From the NCBI GenBank assembly GCA_018268415.1, contig JAFDWO010000043.1, positions 1 through 64,000 on the forward strand: 64,000 nt of DNA. Reading direction: 5' to 3'. The notes under the pieces were generated by a model. It had not been told where the DNA came from and searched no databases. It worked only from the letters and a program-made list of their open reading frames with translations. Of the stretch, positions 7,077 through 14,477 are shown one piece after another. Source of the stretch: Actinomycetota bacterium (GTDB taxonomy: Bacteria; Actinomycetota; Thermoleophilia; Solirubrobacterales; 70-9). Position 1 is the stretch's first letter. Every line of letters begins with the position of its first letter. The position numbers and the translations under genes are program-made.

Positions 7077-7861
7077 GCAAACCGCCGGTCGTCGTCCTCT
7101 GCGGGGGAAGGGGAACCAGGCTCCGGGAGAAGACCGAGTCGGTGCCGAAGCCGCTGGTCGAGATCGGCGGACGGCCGATCGTCTGGCACGTGATCGGGAT
7201 CTACGCGGCGCAGGGCTTCCGCAGTTTTCTCCTGGCGACCGGGTATCTCGGCGAGCAGATCGAGCGGTTCGTCGCCACCGAGCCCTGGCCCGACGGGGTG
7301 ACGGTGGAGTGCGTCGACACCGGTCTCGACACGCCGACGGGCGGGCGGATCGCGGCGCTTGGCGACCGTCTGGCGAGCGGCACCTTCTGCGCGACCTACG
7401 CCGACGGGGTCGCCGACATCGACCTCGGGGCGCTGCTCCACGGCCACCGCGAGGCGGGTTCGGCGGCCACCGTGACCGTGGTCCGTCCCAACCTGCAGTG
7501 GGGGGTGGCGGAGCTGGACGGGGACCGCGTGGCGGGCTTCGTCGAGAAGCCGCGCTCCGAGCACTGGATCAACGGCGGCTTCTTCTGCTTGGAGCCGACG
7601 GCGCTCGACTACATCGGTCCCGACGCCGTGCTGGAGCGCGAGCCGCTCGAGCGCCTGGCCGCGGCGGGCCAACTGCGCGCCCACCGACACGAGGGCTTCT
7701 GGGACTGCATGGACACCTACAAGGACGCGGTGGTGCTCGACGACCTCTGGCGCGCCGGCGAAGCCCCCTGGCCCGCCTGGCATGTTGATGGGCCGAAAAC
7801 TCAAGACATAGGTGAGTTTTCGGCCCATCAACAAGGTGTGGACGCGAGGACCCGTGGCTAG
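7073..7861 (+). CDS. Sugar-phosphate nucleotidyltransferase (RfbF-like)
   Basis: A 262-residue protein with the nucleotidyltransferase signature VLCGGRGTRLRE at the N-terminus and the KPLVEIGGRPI substrate loop, most like glucose-1-phosphate cytidylyltransferases. It would make NDP-sugar for surface polysaccharide. The start is GTG 7073, overlapping the sulfur carrier stop. Its last about 25 codons are not family sequence: they run through a dispersed palindromic repeat (7784-7832) that also occurs at the end of miaA. The natural C-terminus has therefore probably been replaced or extended by repeat insertion. The following epimerase/dehydratase overlaps its end and is a likely pathway partner. 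Confidence 0.85.
   Translation: MSKPPVVVLCGGRGTRLREKTESVPKPLVEIGGRPIVWHVIGIYAAQGFRSFLLATGYLGEQIERFVATEPWPDGVTVECVDTGLDTPTGGRIAALGDRLASGTFCATYADGVADIDLGALLHGHREAGSAATVTVVRPNLQWGVAELDGDRVAGFVEKPRSEHWINGGFFCLEPTALDYIGPDAVLEREPLERLAAAGQLRAHRHEGFWDCMDTYKDAVVLDDLWRAGEAPWPAWHVDGPKTQDIGEFSAHQQGVDARTRG
7784..7832. repeat. Dispersed palindromic repeat, family A, copy 1
   Basis: Perfect 20-bp inverted repeat, arms 7784-7803 and 7813-7832 with a 9-nt loop. The arm sequence GTTGATGGGCCGAAAACTCA is identical to that at 54174. The repeat lies inside the 3' coding end of the nucleotidyltransferase and just before the next gene's start. There is no T-tract, so a simple intrinsic terminator is unlikely. Confidence 0.9.
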
Positions 7862-8837
7862 CGGTCGCGCTCTCGTCACCGGCGGGCACGGGTTCGTCGG
7901 CTCACACCTCGCCGCCGGGCTGCTCGCCGCCGGGACCGCGGTCCGTGTCCTCGACCGCCCCGGACCCCGGCAGACCGACCTCGGCGGGCCGCGCGCCTCG
8001 GGGCTCGACCTGCTCGGGGTCCGCGCCGAGGTCGAGCTGGTCGAGGCGGACCTGCTCGACGCCGAGAGCGTCGCCACGGCGGTGACGGGCTGTGACTCCG
8101 TCTTCCACCTCGCCGCCCAGACGATCGTCGGGGTCGCCCGCCGTTCGCCGCACGAGACCGTCGACATCAACGTGCGAGGCTCCTGGAACGTCTTCGCGGC
8201 CTGCCGTGACGCGGGCGTCGGGAAGATCGTCTTCGCCTCCTCCGACAAGGTCTACGGGACGGCGCCGCAGCTGCCCTACCGCGAGGACTTCCCGCTGCGC
8301 GCCGACCATCCCTACGACTCCTCGAAGGCGGCCGCGGACGTGATGGCGCGCGGCCTGGCGCGGGAGTGGGGGCTCCCGCTCGCGGTCAGCCGCTTCGCCA
8401 ACGTCTACGGCGGCGGCGACCTCAACTTCACCCGGTTGGTGCCGGAGACGGCGATCGCGGTGGCCGATCGGCGGGCGCCACGGATCCGCTCCGACGGCGC
8501 CCCCCGGCGCGACTTCCTCCACGTCGACGACGCCGTCTCCGCCTACCTGGCGATCGCGGGCGCGCTCGACCGCGAGGGCGCCGCGGGCGAGGCGTTCAAC
8601 GCGGGAGGGGATCAGCCGCACTCGGTGCGCGACGTGGTCGATCTGACCGCTGCGGTCGGCGGGGGAGAGGTGGCGCCCGAGTACGGCCCCGGTCTGCCGC
8701 CGGGAGAGATCCTCGACCAGTTCCTCGACTCGACCAAGCTGCGCGCGCTGACCGGTTGGGCGCCGGCGGTCGACCTGCGGACCGGCCTGGCCCGTACGGT
8801 GGAGTGGTACCGCGAGCATGAGGAGGTGCGTCCCTGA
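7854..8837 (+). CDS. NAD-dependent epimerase/dehydratase (NDP-sugar 4,6-dehydratase-like)
   Basis: An extended short-chain dehydrogenase of about 327 residues. The Rossmann motif is VTGGHGFVGSHL at the N-terminus and the catalytic region has SSDKVYG followed by YDSSKAAAD, the Tyr-x-x-x-Lys pair. It resembles CDP-glucose or dTDP-glucose 4,6-dehydratases. I chose GTG 7854 because the dinucleotide-binding strand begins about 5 residues later. The ATG at 7812 would add residues encoded only by the palindromic repeat. It overlaps both the upstream gene end and the SRAP start, consistent with one operon. The sugar substrate is not known. Confidence 0.85.
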   Translation: MASGRALVTGGHGFVGSHLAAGLLAAGTAVRVLDRPGPRQTDLGGPRASGLDLLGVRAEVELVEADLLDAESVATAVTGCDSVFHLAAQTIVGVARRSPHETVDINVRGSWNVFAACRDAGVGKIVFASSDKVYGTAPQLPYREDFPLRADHPYDSSKAAADVMARGLAREWGLPLAVSRFANVYGGGDLNFTRLVPETAIAVADRRAPRIRSDGAPRRDFLHVDDAVSAYLAIAGALDREGAAGEAFNAGGDQPHSVRDVVDLTAAVGGGEVAPEYGPGLPPGEILDQFLDSTKLRALTGWAPAVDLRTGLARTVEWYREHEEVRP

Positions 8838-9682
8838 TGTGCGGGCGCTTCACCGTCACCACCAAGGACACGAAGAAGATCGCCGACCGCTTCCAGGTCG
8901 AACTCGAGAAGGCGCTCGCCCAAGGCAAGGGCGGGAGCGGCGATGCCGGTCCCGCGGCGAAGGAGTCGACGCAAGCCGGCGATCCGGACGGCGCGTCGAC
9001 CAAGGAGAAATCTCCGCCCGGCATGGGCCGCTACAACGTCGCGCCGACCCAGGAGATCCTGGTCGTCCGGTCCTCGCCTGACGAGGCGGAGGCCGAGCAC
9101 GGTGAGCGCGAGGCACGGCTGATGCGCTGGGGCCTGATCCCCGTCTGGTCCAAGGACCTCAAGGTCGGTTATCGGATGATCAACGCCAAAGTCGAGAACC
9201 TGGGCAAAAGCCGCGCCTACGGGCCGCTGGTCGGAAAGTTCCGCCACCGTTGCCTGATCGTCGCCGACGGCTTCTACGAGTGGATGAAGGCGGAGGACCC
9301 GAAGCAGCCGCGCCAGCCGTGGCGTTTCACCGTCGACGGCGGTGAGCCGTTCGCCTTTGCCGGACTCTGCACGCGCAAGGAGTGGGACGACCCGGAGGAG
9401 CGTGGCGTCGACCCGGACGGCTTCCTCTACAGCGCGACCCTGATCACGACGACGCCGAACGCGGTGGTCAAACCGGTCCACGACCGGATGCCGGCGATCC
9501 TGCCGACTCCCGAGGCGGAGGCGGCCTGGCTCGACCCGCGGCTCACCACCGAGGAGGCGATCGCGATGTGCGGGCCGCTCGACCCGGCGCGGATGCAGGG
9601 CGCGCCCGCCAATCCGGCGCTCAACAAAGTCGGGAAAGGGATGGCCGAAGGGCCGGAGCTGCTGGTCGCGCCGACGGCTTGA
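8837..9682 (+). CDS. SOS response-associated peptidase family protein (SRAP/YedK)
   Basis: A 281-residue SRAP protein. Cys2 (MCGRFT) is the residue that forms a thiazolidine cross-link to abasic sites in single-stranded DNA in YedK/HMCES. Conserved NAKVEN, LIVADGFYEW and KPVHDRMPAIL motifs supply the remaining active-site residues. Between residues about 25 and 60 there is a Gly/Ser/Lys-rich insertion not usual for the family. The start ATG overlaps the previous stop (TGATG). It ends the riboswitch-headed operon. Its link to sugar nucleotide or sulfur genes is unclear and may be simple read-through. Confidence 0.92.
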   Translation: MCGRFTVTTKDTKKIADRFQVELEKALAQGKGGSGDAGPAAKESTQAGDPDGASTKEKSPPGMGRYNVAPTQEILVVRSSPDEAEAEHGEREARLMRWGLIPVWSKDLKVGYRMINAKVENLGKSRAYGPLVGKFRHRCLIVADGFYEWMKAEDPKQPRQPWRFTVDGGEPFAFAGLCTRKEWDDPEERGVDPDGFLYSATLITTTPNAVVKPVHDRMPAILPTPEAEAAWLDPRLTTEEAIAMCGPLDPARMQGAPANPALNKVGKGMAEGPELLVAPTA

Positions 9683-9701
9683 GGCACGACGCGGGTGAGG
9701 G

Positions 9702-10544
9702 CTATTCGCCTTCGCCGCCGCCTTCGGCTTCTTCGGCTTCCGCCCGTTCTTCCTGTTTCAGTTCTTCGGCTTCTTCGTCGATCGCCGGCGAGACGTGATT
9801 CAGCGACCCTTCGGTTTCCACGGTCGCCTTCCCCGCCTTGGTTTCGAGCGTGCAGGAGATCTGCGCCGCGGGTGCCTTTCGGCTTTTCCAGATCGTGTAG
9901 AAGGGCAGTTCGACAGTCGTCTTGGCCTTCCCGTGCGGCAGGTAATAGAGGATGTGCTCGGTGCCCTCCTGGTATTCGGGCCAGCCCACCTTGACCCCCT
10001 GGATCGTGGTGAACTTTTCGGGCATGTCTTCGGTCACTTCTTCCAACAGCGCCAGCAGAACGCCGTGGGAGGCGAACCTGGCGATCACCGGTTCCGGTTC
10101 GAGGCCGTAGATTCCCTTTTCGGAGGAGCGCGGGTAGAGCATCCGCAGGCCGCCGGAGCTCTGGGCGATCAGCGTCCCGGTCCGCGGCGCGTGGATCGAG
10201 CAGAGGAGTTCGCCGCCGATCCGCGCGCCCTTGTCGATCTTCACCGTCGAGAGCACCCGGAAGAGCGAGTAGCCGGCGACGTTCGTCCCGGTCTCTTTGA
10301 TGCTGCCGTCGACCAGCTGCATCTTCGCCGTCTTGCTGCCGGGGACGGCGACCTTCTCGGAGTCCGCGATCCTCTTCTTCTGGACGAATTCGAGGTGTGC
10401 CGCTTCACCGCCGCCGGCGCCGGAGTTGCTCAGCAGGGCAGCCGCCAGGGTGGCGATCAGGCCGACCACGACGACGATGATCGCGCCGCGCGGAATACGG
10501 TCGTCGGCCGATGCCGAGGATCGCTTTAACGAAGGGAGCTTCAC
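9702..10544 (-). CDS. Membrane-anchored protein of unknown function with acidic tail
   Basis: 280 residues. After a basic N-terminus (MKLPSLKRSS) there is one hydrophobic segment at about residues 20-40 (AIIVVVVGLIATLAAALL), so the rest is probably outside the membrane. The ectodomain (about 50-245) is rich in beta-strand-like stretches and has a single pair of cysteines (CSIHAP and ISCTLE). The last about 30 residues are almost all Glu, Ala and Gly. I do not recognise a family. It is convergent with the SRAP gene and divergent from the alpha/beta hydrolase gene, with 71 bp for both promoters. Confidence 0.75.
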   Translation of the reverse strand: MKLPSLKRSSASADDRIPRGAIIVVVVGLIATLAAALLSNSGAGGGEAAHLEFVQKKRIADSEKVAVPGSKTAKMQLVDGSIKETGTNVAGYSLFRVLSTVKIDKGARIGGELLCSIHAPRTGTLIAQSSGGLRMLYPRSSEKGIYGLEPEPVIARFASHGVLLALLEEVTEDMPEKFTTIQGVKVGWPEYQEGTEHILYYLPHGKAKTTVELPFYTIWKSRKAPAAQISCTLETKAGKATVETEGSLNHVSPAIDEEAEELKQEERAEAEEAEGGGEGE

Positions 10545-10615
10545 TACGGCGCGACAGTATTGAAAACGGCCGACGTGCTGTCACCTCCGCCGCCCGATGG
10601 AGTACTTCTGTGACC

Positions 10616-11524
10616 ATGCCACCAAACGCTGCAAGCTTCTCTACCACTCAGACCGTCTCGGTCCACGCCCGCTCCGTGAGCTACCTGAAGGCCGGCGAGG
10701 GACCCTTGGTGCTGCTGGTCCACGGCATGGCCGGGACGGCCCACAACTGGGATCCGGTGATCGAGCCGCTGGCGCTCCACAACACCGTGGTCGCTCCGGA
10801 TTTCCCCGGCCACGGCAATTCGGATCCGGGTGGCGGCGACTACAGTCTCGGCAGCCTCGCGAGCGGACTGCGCGATCTGATGGTCGCCTTGGGCCACGAT
10901 CGCGCGACCCTGGTCGGCCACAGCCTCGGCGGCGGCGTCGCCCTCCAGTTCGCCTACCAGTTCCCGGAGATGGTCGAACGGCTGGTGCTCGTCTCCAGCG
11001 GTGGCCTCGGCCCTGAGGTGGGGGCGATCCTGCGCGCCGCGGCGCTTCCCGGCGCCGACCTCTTCATCCGCGCCACGGCCGGGCCCGGTTCGGCCGCGGG
11101 CGGCTGGCTCACCGGGGCGCTCGGCAAGGTGGGCCTGCGGCCGAACATCGACCTGGCCGAGGTCGGCCGCGCCTACGCCTCGCTCGCCGACGCCGACCGG
11201 CGGAAGGCCTTCCTCTCGACCCTCCACGCGGTGGTCGACACCGACGGCCAGCGGGTGGCCGCGCTCGACCGCCTCTACCTTGCGGAAGCCCTGCCGACGC
11301 TGATCATCTGGGGCGAGCGCGACCCGATCATCCCGGTCGCCCACGGTCGCGCCGCCCACGCCCAGCTCCCCGGCAGCCGGCTCGAGGTCTTCCCCGACGC
11401 GGGCCACATCCCCCAACTGGAGAGCCCCGGCCGTTTTGCCGCCGTCCTCCAGCGCTTTCTCGACGAGACCGACCCCGCCGCATTCGACAGCACCGAGTGG
11501 CGCGCCCGCCTCGGCGGGGGGTAG
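10616..11524 (+). CDS. Alpha/beta-hydrolase fold enzyme
   Basis: A 302-residue alpha/beta hydrolase. The oxyanion region is VHGMAGTAHNWDP, the strand after it is DFPGHGNSD, the nucleophile elbow is GHSLGGG with the catalytic Ser, an Asp follows in IIWGERDPIIP and the His is in DAGHIPQLE. The triad is complete. The start is ATG 10616; a longer frame upstream overlaps the divergent gene and lacks family sequence. It most resembles the haloalkane dehalogenase/epoxide hydrolase/meta-cleavage hydrolase group, and the substrate is unknown. The gene stands alone and is followed by intergenic element copy 2. Confidence 0.88.
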   Translation: MPPNAASFSTTQTVSVHARSVSYLKAGEGPLVLLVHGMAGTAHNWDPVIEPLALHNTVVAPDFPGHGNSDPGGGDYSLGSLASGLRDLMVALGHDRATLVGHSLGGGVALQFAYQFPEMVERLVLVSSGGLGPEVGAILRAAALPGADLFIRATAGPGSAAGGWLTGALGKVGLRPNIDLAEVGRAYASLADADRRKAFLSTLHAVVDTDGQRVAALDRLYLAEALPTLIIWGERDPIIPVAHGRAAHAQLPGSRLEVFPDAGHIPQLESPGRFAAVLQRFLDETDPAAFDSTEWRARLGGG

Positions 11525-11552
11525 GCGCTTGATCCAAGGGCGTCCGGGCGAA

Positions 11553-12150
11553 GGATGGGGCCCTCTCAAGCTGTCGCCCGCCTAGATCCCCGACCTCTCC
11601 AAGCTGTCGCCCGCAGCGGAAAAGGGCGGGCCGTCTCGCCCACGGCCCTGGCCGGCTGTGGCCGTGGCCGAGACGGCCGGGTATGTGGGGAGTGTGGAGG
11701 ACCGGGGCGGAGGGTCACGGGGGTGCCACCGATCCGTGGCGAGACCGTCACCGAAGAGGGACCTGGTCACGAAGACGTAGGGAACTCCACCCTTCCTCCC
11801 GTGTTGTCCAACGCTCACGGACGCGTTCCGTACTTTGACCCTGCCATGGCATGGTCAAAGCGCGGAACGCGTTCTCGGGCCTTCTTTTCGGGCCCGAAAA
11901 CAGGCCGAAGGTTGCGGAAAGGGTGACCTTCCCGGCATCTCCGCCACCGATCGGTCCTCCTGGACCTCACTCACGGACAAACCCGTCACGGAAGTCCGAC
12001 CCACCCCCCGTCCTGTCCCGCCTTCCCCACGACCCCTCCCGTCCCGGGCGCCTCATGGCGCTCACAGCCTGCCAGGAGCGCCATGAGGCGCCCGGGACCA
12101 TCTCGGACGGGTGTGGGGGTCGGGGTCGGGCGGCATCTCGGACGGGTGCG
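11553..12150 (+). repeat. Composite palindromic intergenic element, copy 2
   Basis: Read on the plus strand. The tag motif AAGCTGTCGCC occurs at 11568 and 11601. Hairpin 1 is 11629-11647/11660-11678 (19 bp, one mismatch, 12-nt loop CTGGCCGGCTGT). Hairpin 2 is 11821-11840/11853-11872. A small CGGGCC...GGCCCG hairpin follows (about 11876-11896). Hairpin 3 is 12041-12062/12077-12098, a perfect 22 bp with loop CACAGCCTGCCAGG. CTCGGACGG tail units lie at 12102 and 12137. It fills the gap between convergent genes, alpha/beta hydrolase and phosphotransferase. I see no credible gene in 11525-12174. Confidence 0.88.
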
Positions 12151-12174
12151 GGGGTCGGGGGCGGCCCGACCCAC

Positions 12175-12984
12175 CTACGTCCCCGCGTACTCGCGCCAGA
12201 TCTCGCCGTAGAGCTCGTGGGCGGCGGTGAACGGGGTCAGGTCCTGGTCGTGGTCCCAGCCATAGGCGTCCAGCGCTTCGCGGACGAAGGCGGCGTCGGC
12301 CCCGCGGTCTTCGAGCGCCATCACGTAGCCCGCGACGTCCCAGTGGGCGGGTCCGCGGAGGACGTCCTCGAAGTCGTTCCAGACCACGCCCCCCGGCGTC
12401 CGCAGGAGGTTGCTGAGCGAGGCGTCGCCGTGGAGCGCCTGGGTCGGGTGAGCGGTGTCGAAGACCGTGTCCGCAAGGGCGGCGAGGCGGTCGCCGAGGG
12501 ATTCGACCTGCCGCGTCGGCGGCAGCCGGCGGCGCAGGCGCTCGATGTCGTCGCGCAGGTCGGCCATGGTCCCGAGCTCCCCGGAGAAGTCCGCCAGAGC
12601 GTCGTGCAGGCGGCGCAGGGCGAGGCCCAGGAGCTCGGCGTCCCAGGGCTCCATCGGACCCTCGACCTCCACCCAGGAGGAGAACGTCATCCACAGCCCG
12701 CCCGAGCGGAAGGGTCCCGGCGCGATCATCGAGCTCGGCGCCACCGCCAGTCCGGTCGGGGCGAGAAAGTCGGTGACCGCCACCTCGCGCGACAGCCACA
12801 GCCGCGGATCGTCGTGCAGGGCCACCGTCCCGCTCATCACCCGGGCGACGACCGGCGAGGGCAACATCCGGATCAGCACGTTGCTCCCCGAGTAGATGAC
12901 CTCCGCGTCCCCGCACGGCAACCCGTGCTTCACCGCGATCGTGCACGCCGCCGCGAGCGCTTCGTCCTCGATCCCGAAGGTCAC
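12175..12984 (-). CDS. Aminoglycoside/choline-kinase-like phosphotransferase
   Basis: A 269-residue member of the APH/choline kinase fold. The Brenner catalytic loop LHGDASLSNLLRT is at about residue 180, followed by VVWNDFEDVLRGP where the Asp binds Mg-ATP. The N-lobe is short and poorly conserved. Relatives phosphorylate small molecules such as homoserine, choline, methylthioribose or antibiotics, and nothing here identifies the substrate. The start is GTG 12984. The gene is convergent with the alpha/beta hydrolase across element copy 2. Confidence 0.85.
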   Translation of the reverse strand: MTFGIEDEALAAACTIAVKHGLPCGDAEVIYSGSNVLIRMLPSPVVARVMSGTVALHDDPRLWLSREVAVTDFLAPTGLAVAPSSMIAPGPFRSGGLWMTFSSWVEVEGPMEPWDAELLGLALRRLHDALADFSGELGTMADLRDDIERLRRRLPPTRQVESLGDRLAALADTVFDTAHPTQALHGDASLSNLLRTPGGVVWNDFEDVLRGPAHWDVAGYVMALEDRGADAAFVREALDAYGWDHDQDLTPFTAAHELYGEIWREYAGT

Positions 12985-13003
12985 GCGCCCGGCCTAACCC
13001 CGG

Positions 13004-13366
13004 CTAGCGAACATCCTCGACCTCGATCACGACGATCTCGCCGCCCACCACGTCGGTGCGGAAGCGGACGTGCCCCTCGACCAAGACCCTCTGCGGGTCG
13101 TCGCGGTCGTACATCACCCTTGCGGGCTCGCCCGGTGCCAGCCCGTGGAGCGTGAACCGGTTCATGTACTGGTTCGTCGTGACCCGCACGGTCCCGCTTT
13201 CCGGCACCTCCAGGTCGAGCACGAATTCGATCTCCTTGGCGACCCCGTCGCGTTCGTTGCCGGTCTCCCGCATCGACACCACCGTCGCCCGGCCCCGCGC
13301 GCCCCGGCGCGCCAGCGCCTTGGCCAGGTCGGCCTCCGGGTTCGCCTTTCTCCCAAACAATCCCAT
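13004..13366 (-). CDS. Conserved-looking small protein of unknown function, starts 6 nt after a tRNA
   Basis: A 120-residue soluble protein beginning MGLFGRKANPEADL. A basic N-terminus is followed by a mainly beta C-terminal part (EIEFVLDLEVPESGTVRVTT to the end). I do not recognise a family. The start ATG 13366 is only 6 nt downstream of the 3' end of tRNA-Arg on the same strand, with no Shine-Dalgarno sequence. A longer frame would read through the tRNA and is rejected. It may be expressed as a leaderless mRNA after tRNA 3' processing. It lies upstream of the phosphotransferase gene on the same strand (19 nt apart) and may share its transcript. Confidence 0.7.
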   Translation of the reverse strand: MGLFGRKANPEADLAKALARRGARGRATVVSMRETGNERDGVAKEIEFVLDLEVPESGTVRVTTNQYMNRFTLHGLAPGEPARVMYDRDDPQRVLVEGHVRFRTDVVGGEIVVIEVEDVR

Positions 13367-13372
13367 CGTGAA

Positions 13373-13446
13373 CGCGCCCGACAGGATTCGAACCTGTGAC
13401 CTCATGCTCCGGAGGCATGCGCTCTATCCAGCTGAGCTACGGGCGC
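13373..13446 (-). tRNA. tRNA-Arg (anticodon CCG)
   Basis: The cloverleaf fits exactly: acceptor GCGCCCG/CGGGCGC, D-arm GCTC/GAGC, anticodon stem CATGC/GCATG with loop CTCCGGA (anticodon CCG), a 5-nt variable loop AGGTC, and T-arm ACAGG/CCTGT with loop TTCGAAT. The discriminator base is G (13373) and no CCA is encoded (next bases TTC), so CCA must be added after processing. RNase Z, the 3' processing enzyme, is encoded divergently 46 nt away. Confidence 0.97.
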
Positions 13447-13477
13447 CTGCGGGCAGCTTAGTGGCGATCTGACCGCG

Positions 13478-13483
13478 TAGGCT
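13478..13483 (+). promoter_or_regulatory. -10 box for rnz (leaderless arrangement)
   Basis: TAGGCT lies 8 nt before ATG 13492 with no Shine-Dalgarno sequence between, which predicts a leaderless or near-leaderless mRNA. The same spacing recurs before many genes in the window. Confidence 0.6.
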
Positions 13484-13491
13484 CGCCGGTC

Positions 13492-14469
13492 ATGGATCTG
13501 GAGGTCACGTTTCTGGGGACCGGGGCGTCGGCACCGTCGGCGCGGCGCTCGACCGCGGCGGTGCTCGTCGCGCGGGGCGGGGACCGGTTGCTGTTCGATT
13601 GCGGCGAAGGGACGCAGCGGCAGATGCAGAAGTCGCTCGGGCTGACGCAGGTCGACGAGATCTACCTGACGCACTTCCATGCCGACCACATGCTGGGGCT
13701 GCCCGGCCTGCTGAAAACGTATGACCTCACCGATCGCGAGGCGCCGCTGCGGGTGTTCGGGCCGCCGGGGCTGAAGGAACTGTTCGCGGTCCTGCGGCCG
13801 CTGATCGGGCGGCTGCGGTACCCGCTGGAGCTGGAGGAGCTCCGTCCGGGGGAGAGGGTCGACCACGACGACTACGCCGTCGAGTCCTTCGAGGCGGCCC
13901 ACACCGTGCGCGCCTCCGGCTGGGCGCTGGTGGAGGACAGCCGGCCCGGTCGCTTCGATCCGGAGGCGGCGAAGGCGCTGGGCGTGCGGGAAGGGCCTGA
14001 CTTCGCGCGGCTGCAACGGGGGGAGGAGGTCGAGGGCGCGCGCGGGCCGGTGACGCCCGATCAGGTGATGGGGGAGTCGCGCGACGGCCGGATCATCGTG
14101 ATCACCGGCGACACGGCACCATCGCCGCAGACCGTCGCGGCCGCAGCCGACGCCGACCTGCTGATCCACGACGCCAGCTTCGCCGAGGAGGACGCCCAGC
14201 GGGCCGCCGAAACGGGCCACTCGACCGTCGGCCAGGCAGCCGCCGTCGCCGCCGAGGCACACGTGACGATGCTCGCCCTCGTCCACATCTCCGCCCGCTA
14301 CCACGTCGGCAAGGTGCTGGAGGAGGCGCGCGAGGTCTTCCCCGACTGCGTCGCCCCCCGCGATTTCGACCAGATCGTGATTCCCCTCCCGGAGAAAGGA
14401 AGGCCCGAGCTGGTGACAGATGGGGCGCGGAATCGAGGCGCGGGCGGGGGCGAAACGGGCAGCCGTTGA
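13492..14469 (+). CDS. rnz: Ribonuclease Z (tRNA 3' endonuclease)
   Basis: A 325-residue RNase Z of the short, dimeric type. Motif I is FLGTGASAP, the metal motif is THFHADHMLGLPGLL, later ligands are in TVRASGWALVE, ITGDTAPS and the final His of LVHISARYH. It cuts tRNA precursors 3' of the discriminator, creating the end for CCA addition. The adjacent tRNA-Arg lacks encoded CCA and would be a substrate. The C-terminal about 18 residues (TDGARNRGAGGGETGSR) look like read-through into element copy 3 rather than family sequence. Confidence 0.93.
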   Translation: MDLEVTFLGTGASAPSARRSTAAVLVARGGDRLLFDCGEGTQRQMQKSLGLTQVDEIYLTHFHADHMLGLPGLLKTYDLTDREAPLRVFGPPGLKELFAVLRPLIGRLRYPLELEELRPGERVDHDDYAVESFEAAHTVRASGWALVEDSRPGRFDPEAAKALGVREGPDFARLQRGEEVEGARGPVTPDQVMGESRDGRIIVITGDTAPSPQTVAAAADADLLIHDASFAEEDAQRAAETGHSTVGQAAAVAAEAHVTMLALVHISARYHVGKVLEEAREVFPDCVAPRDFDQIVIPLPEKGRPELVTDGARNRGAGGGETGSR

Positions 14470-14477
14470 GGCGTGCG

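Noticed and set aside
11851-13155. 434-codon plus ORF across element copy 2 and the phosphotransferase gene
   Set aside because: It runs through palindromes and antisense to a gene with clear kinase motifs; the other element copies do not keep the frame.
13367-13405. Longer start for the small unknown protein (MRSQVRILSG)
   Set aside because: That stretch is the antisense-free 3' part of tRNA-Arg on the same strand; the peptide is a common artefact of tRNA sequences.
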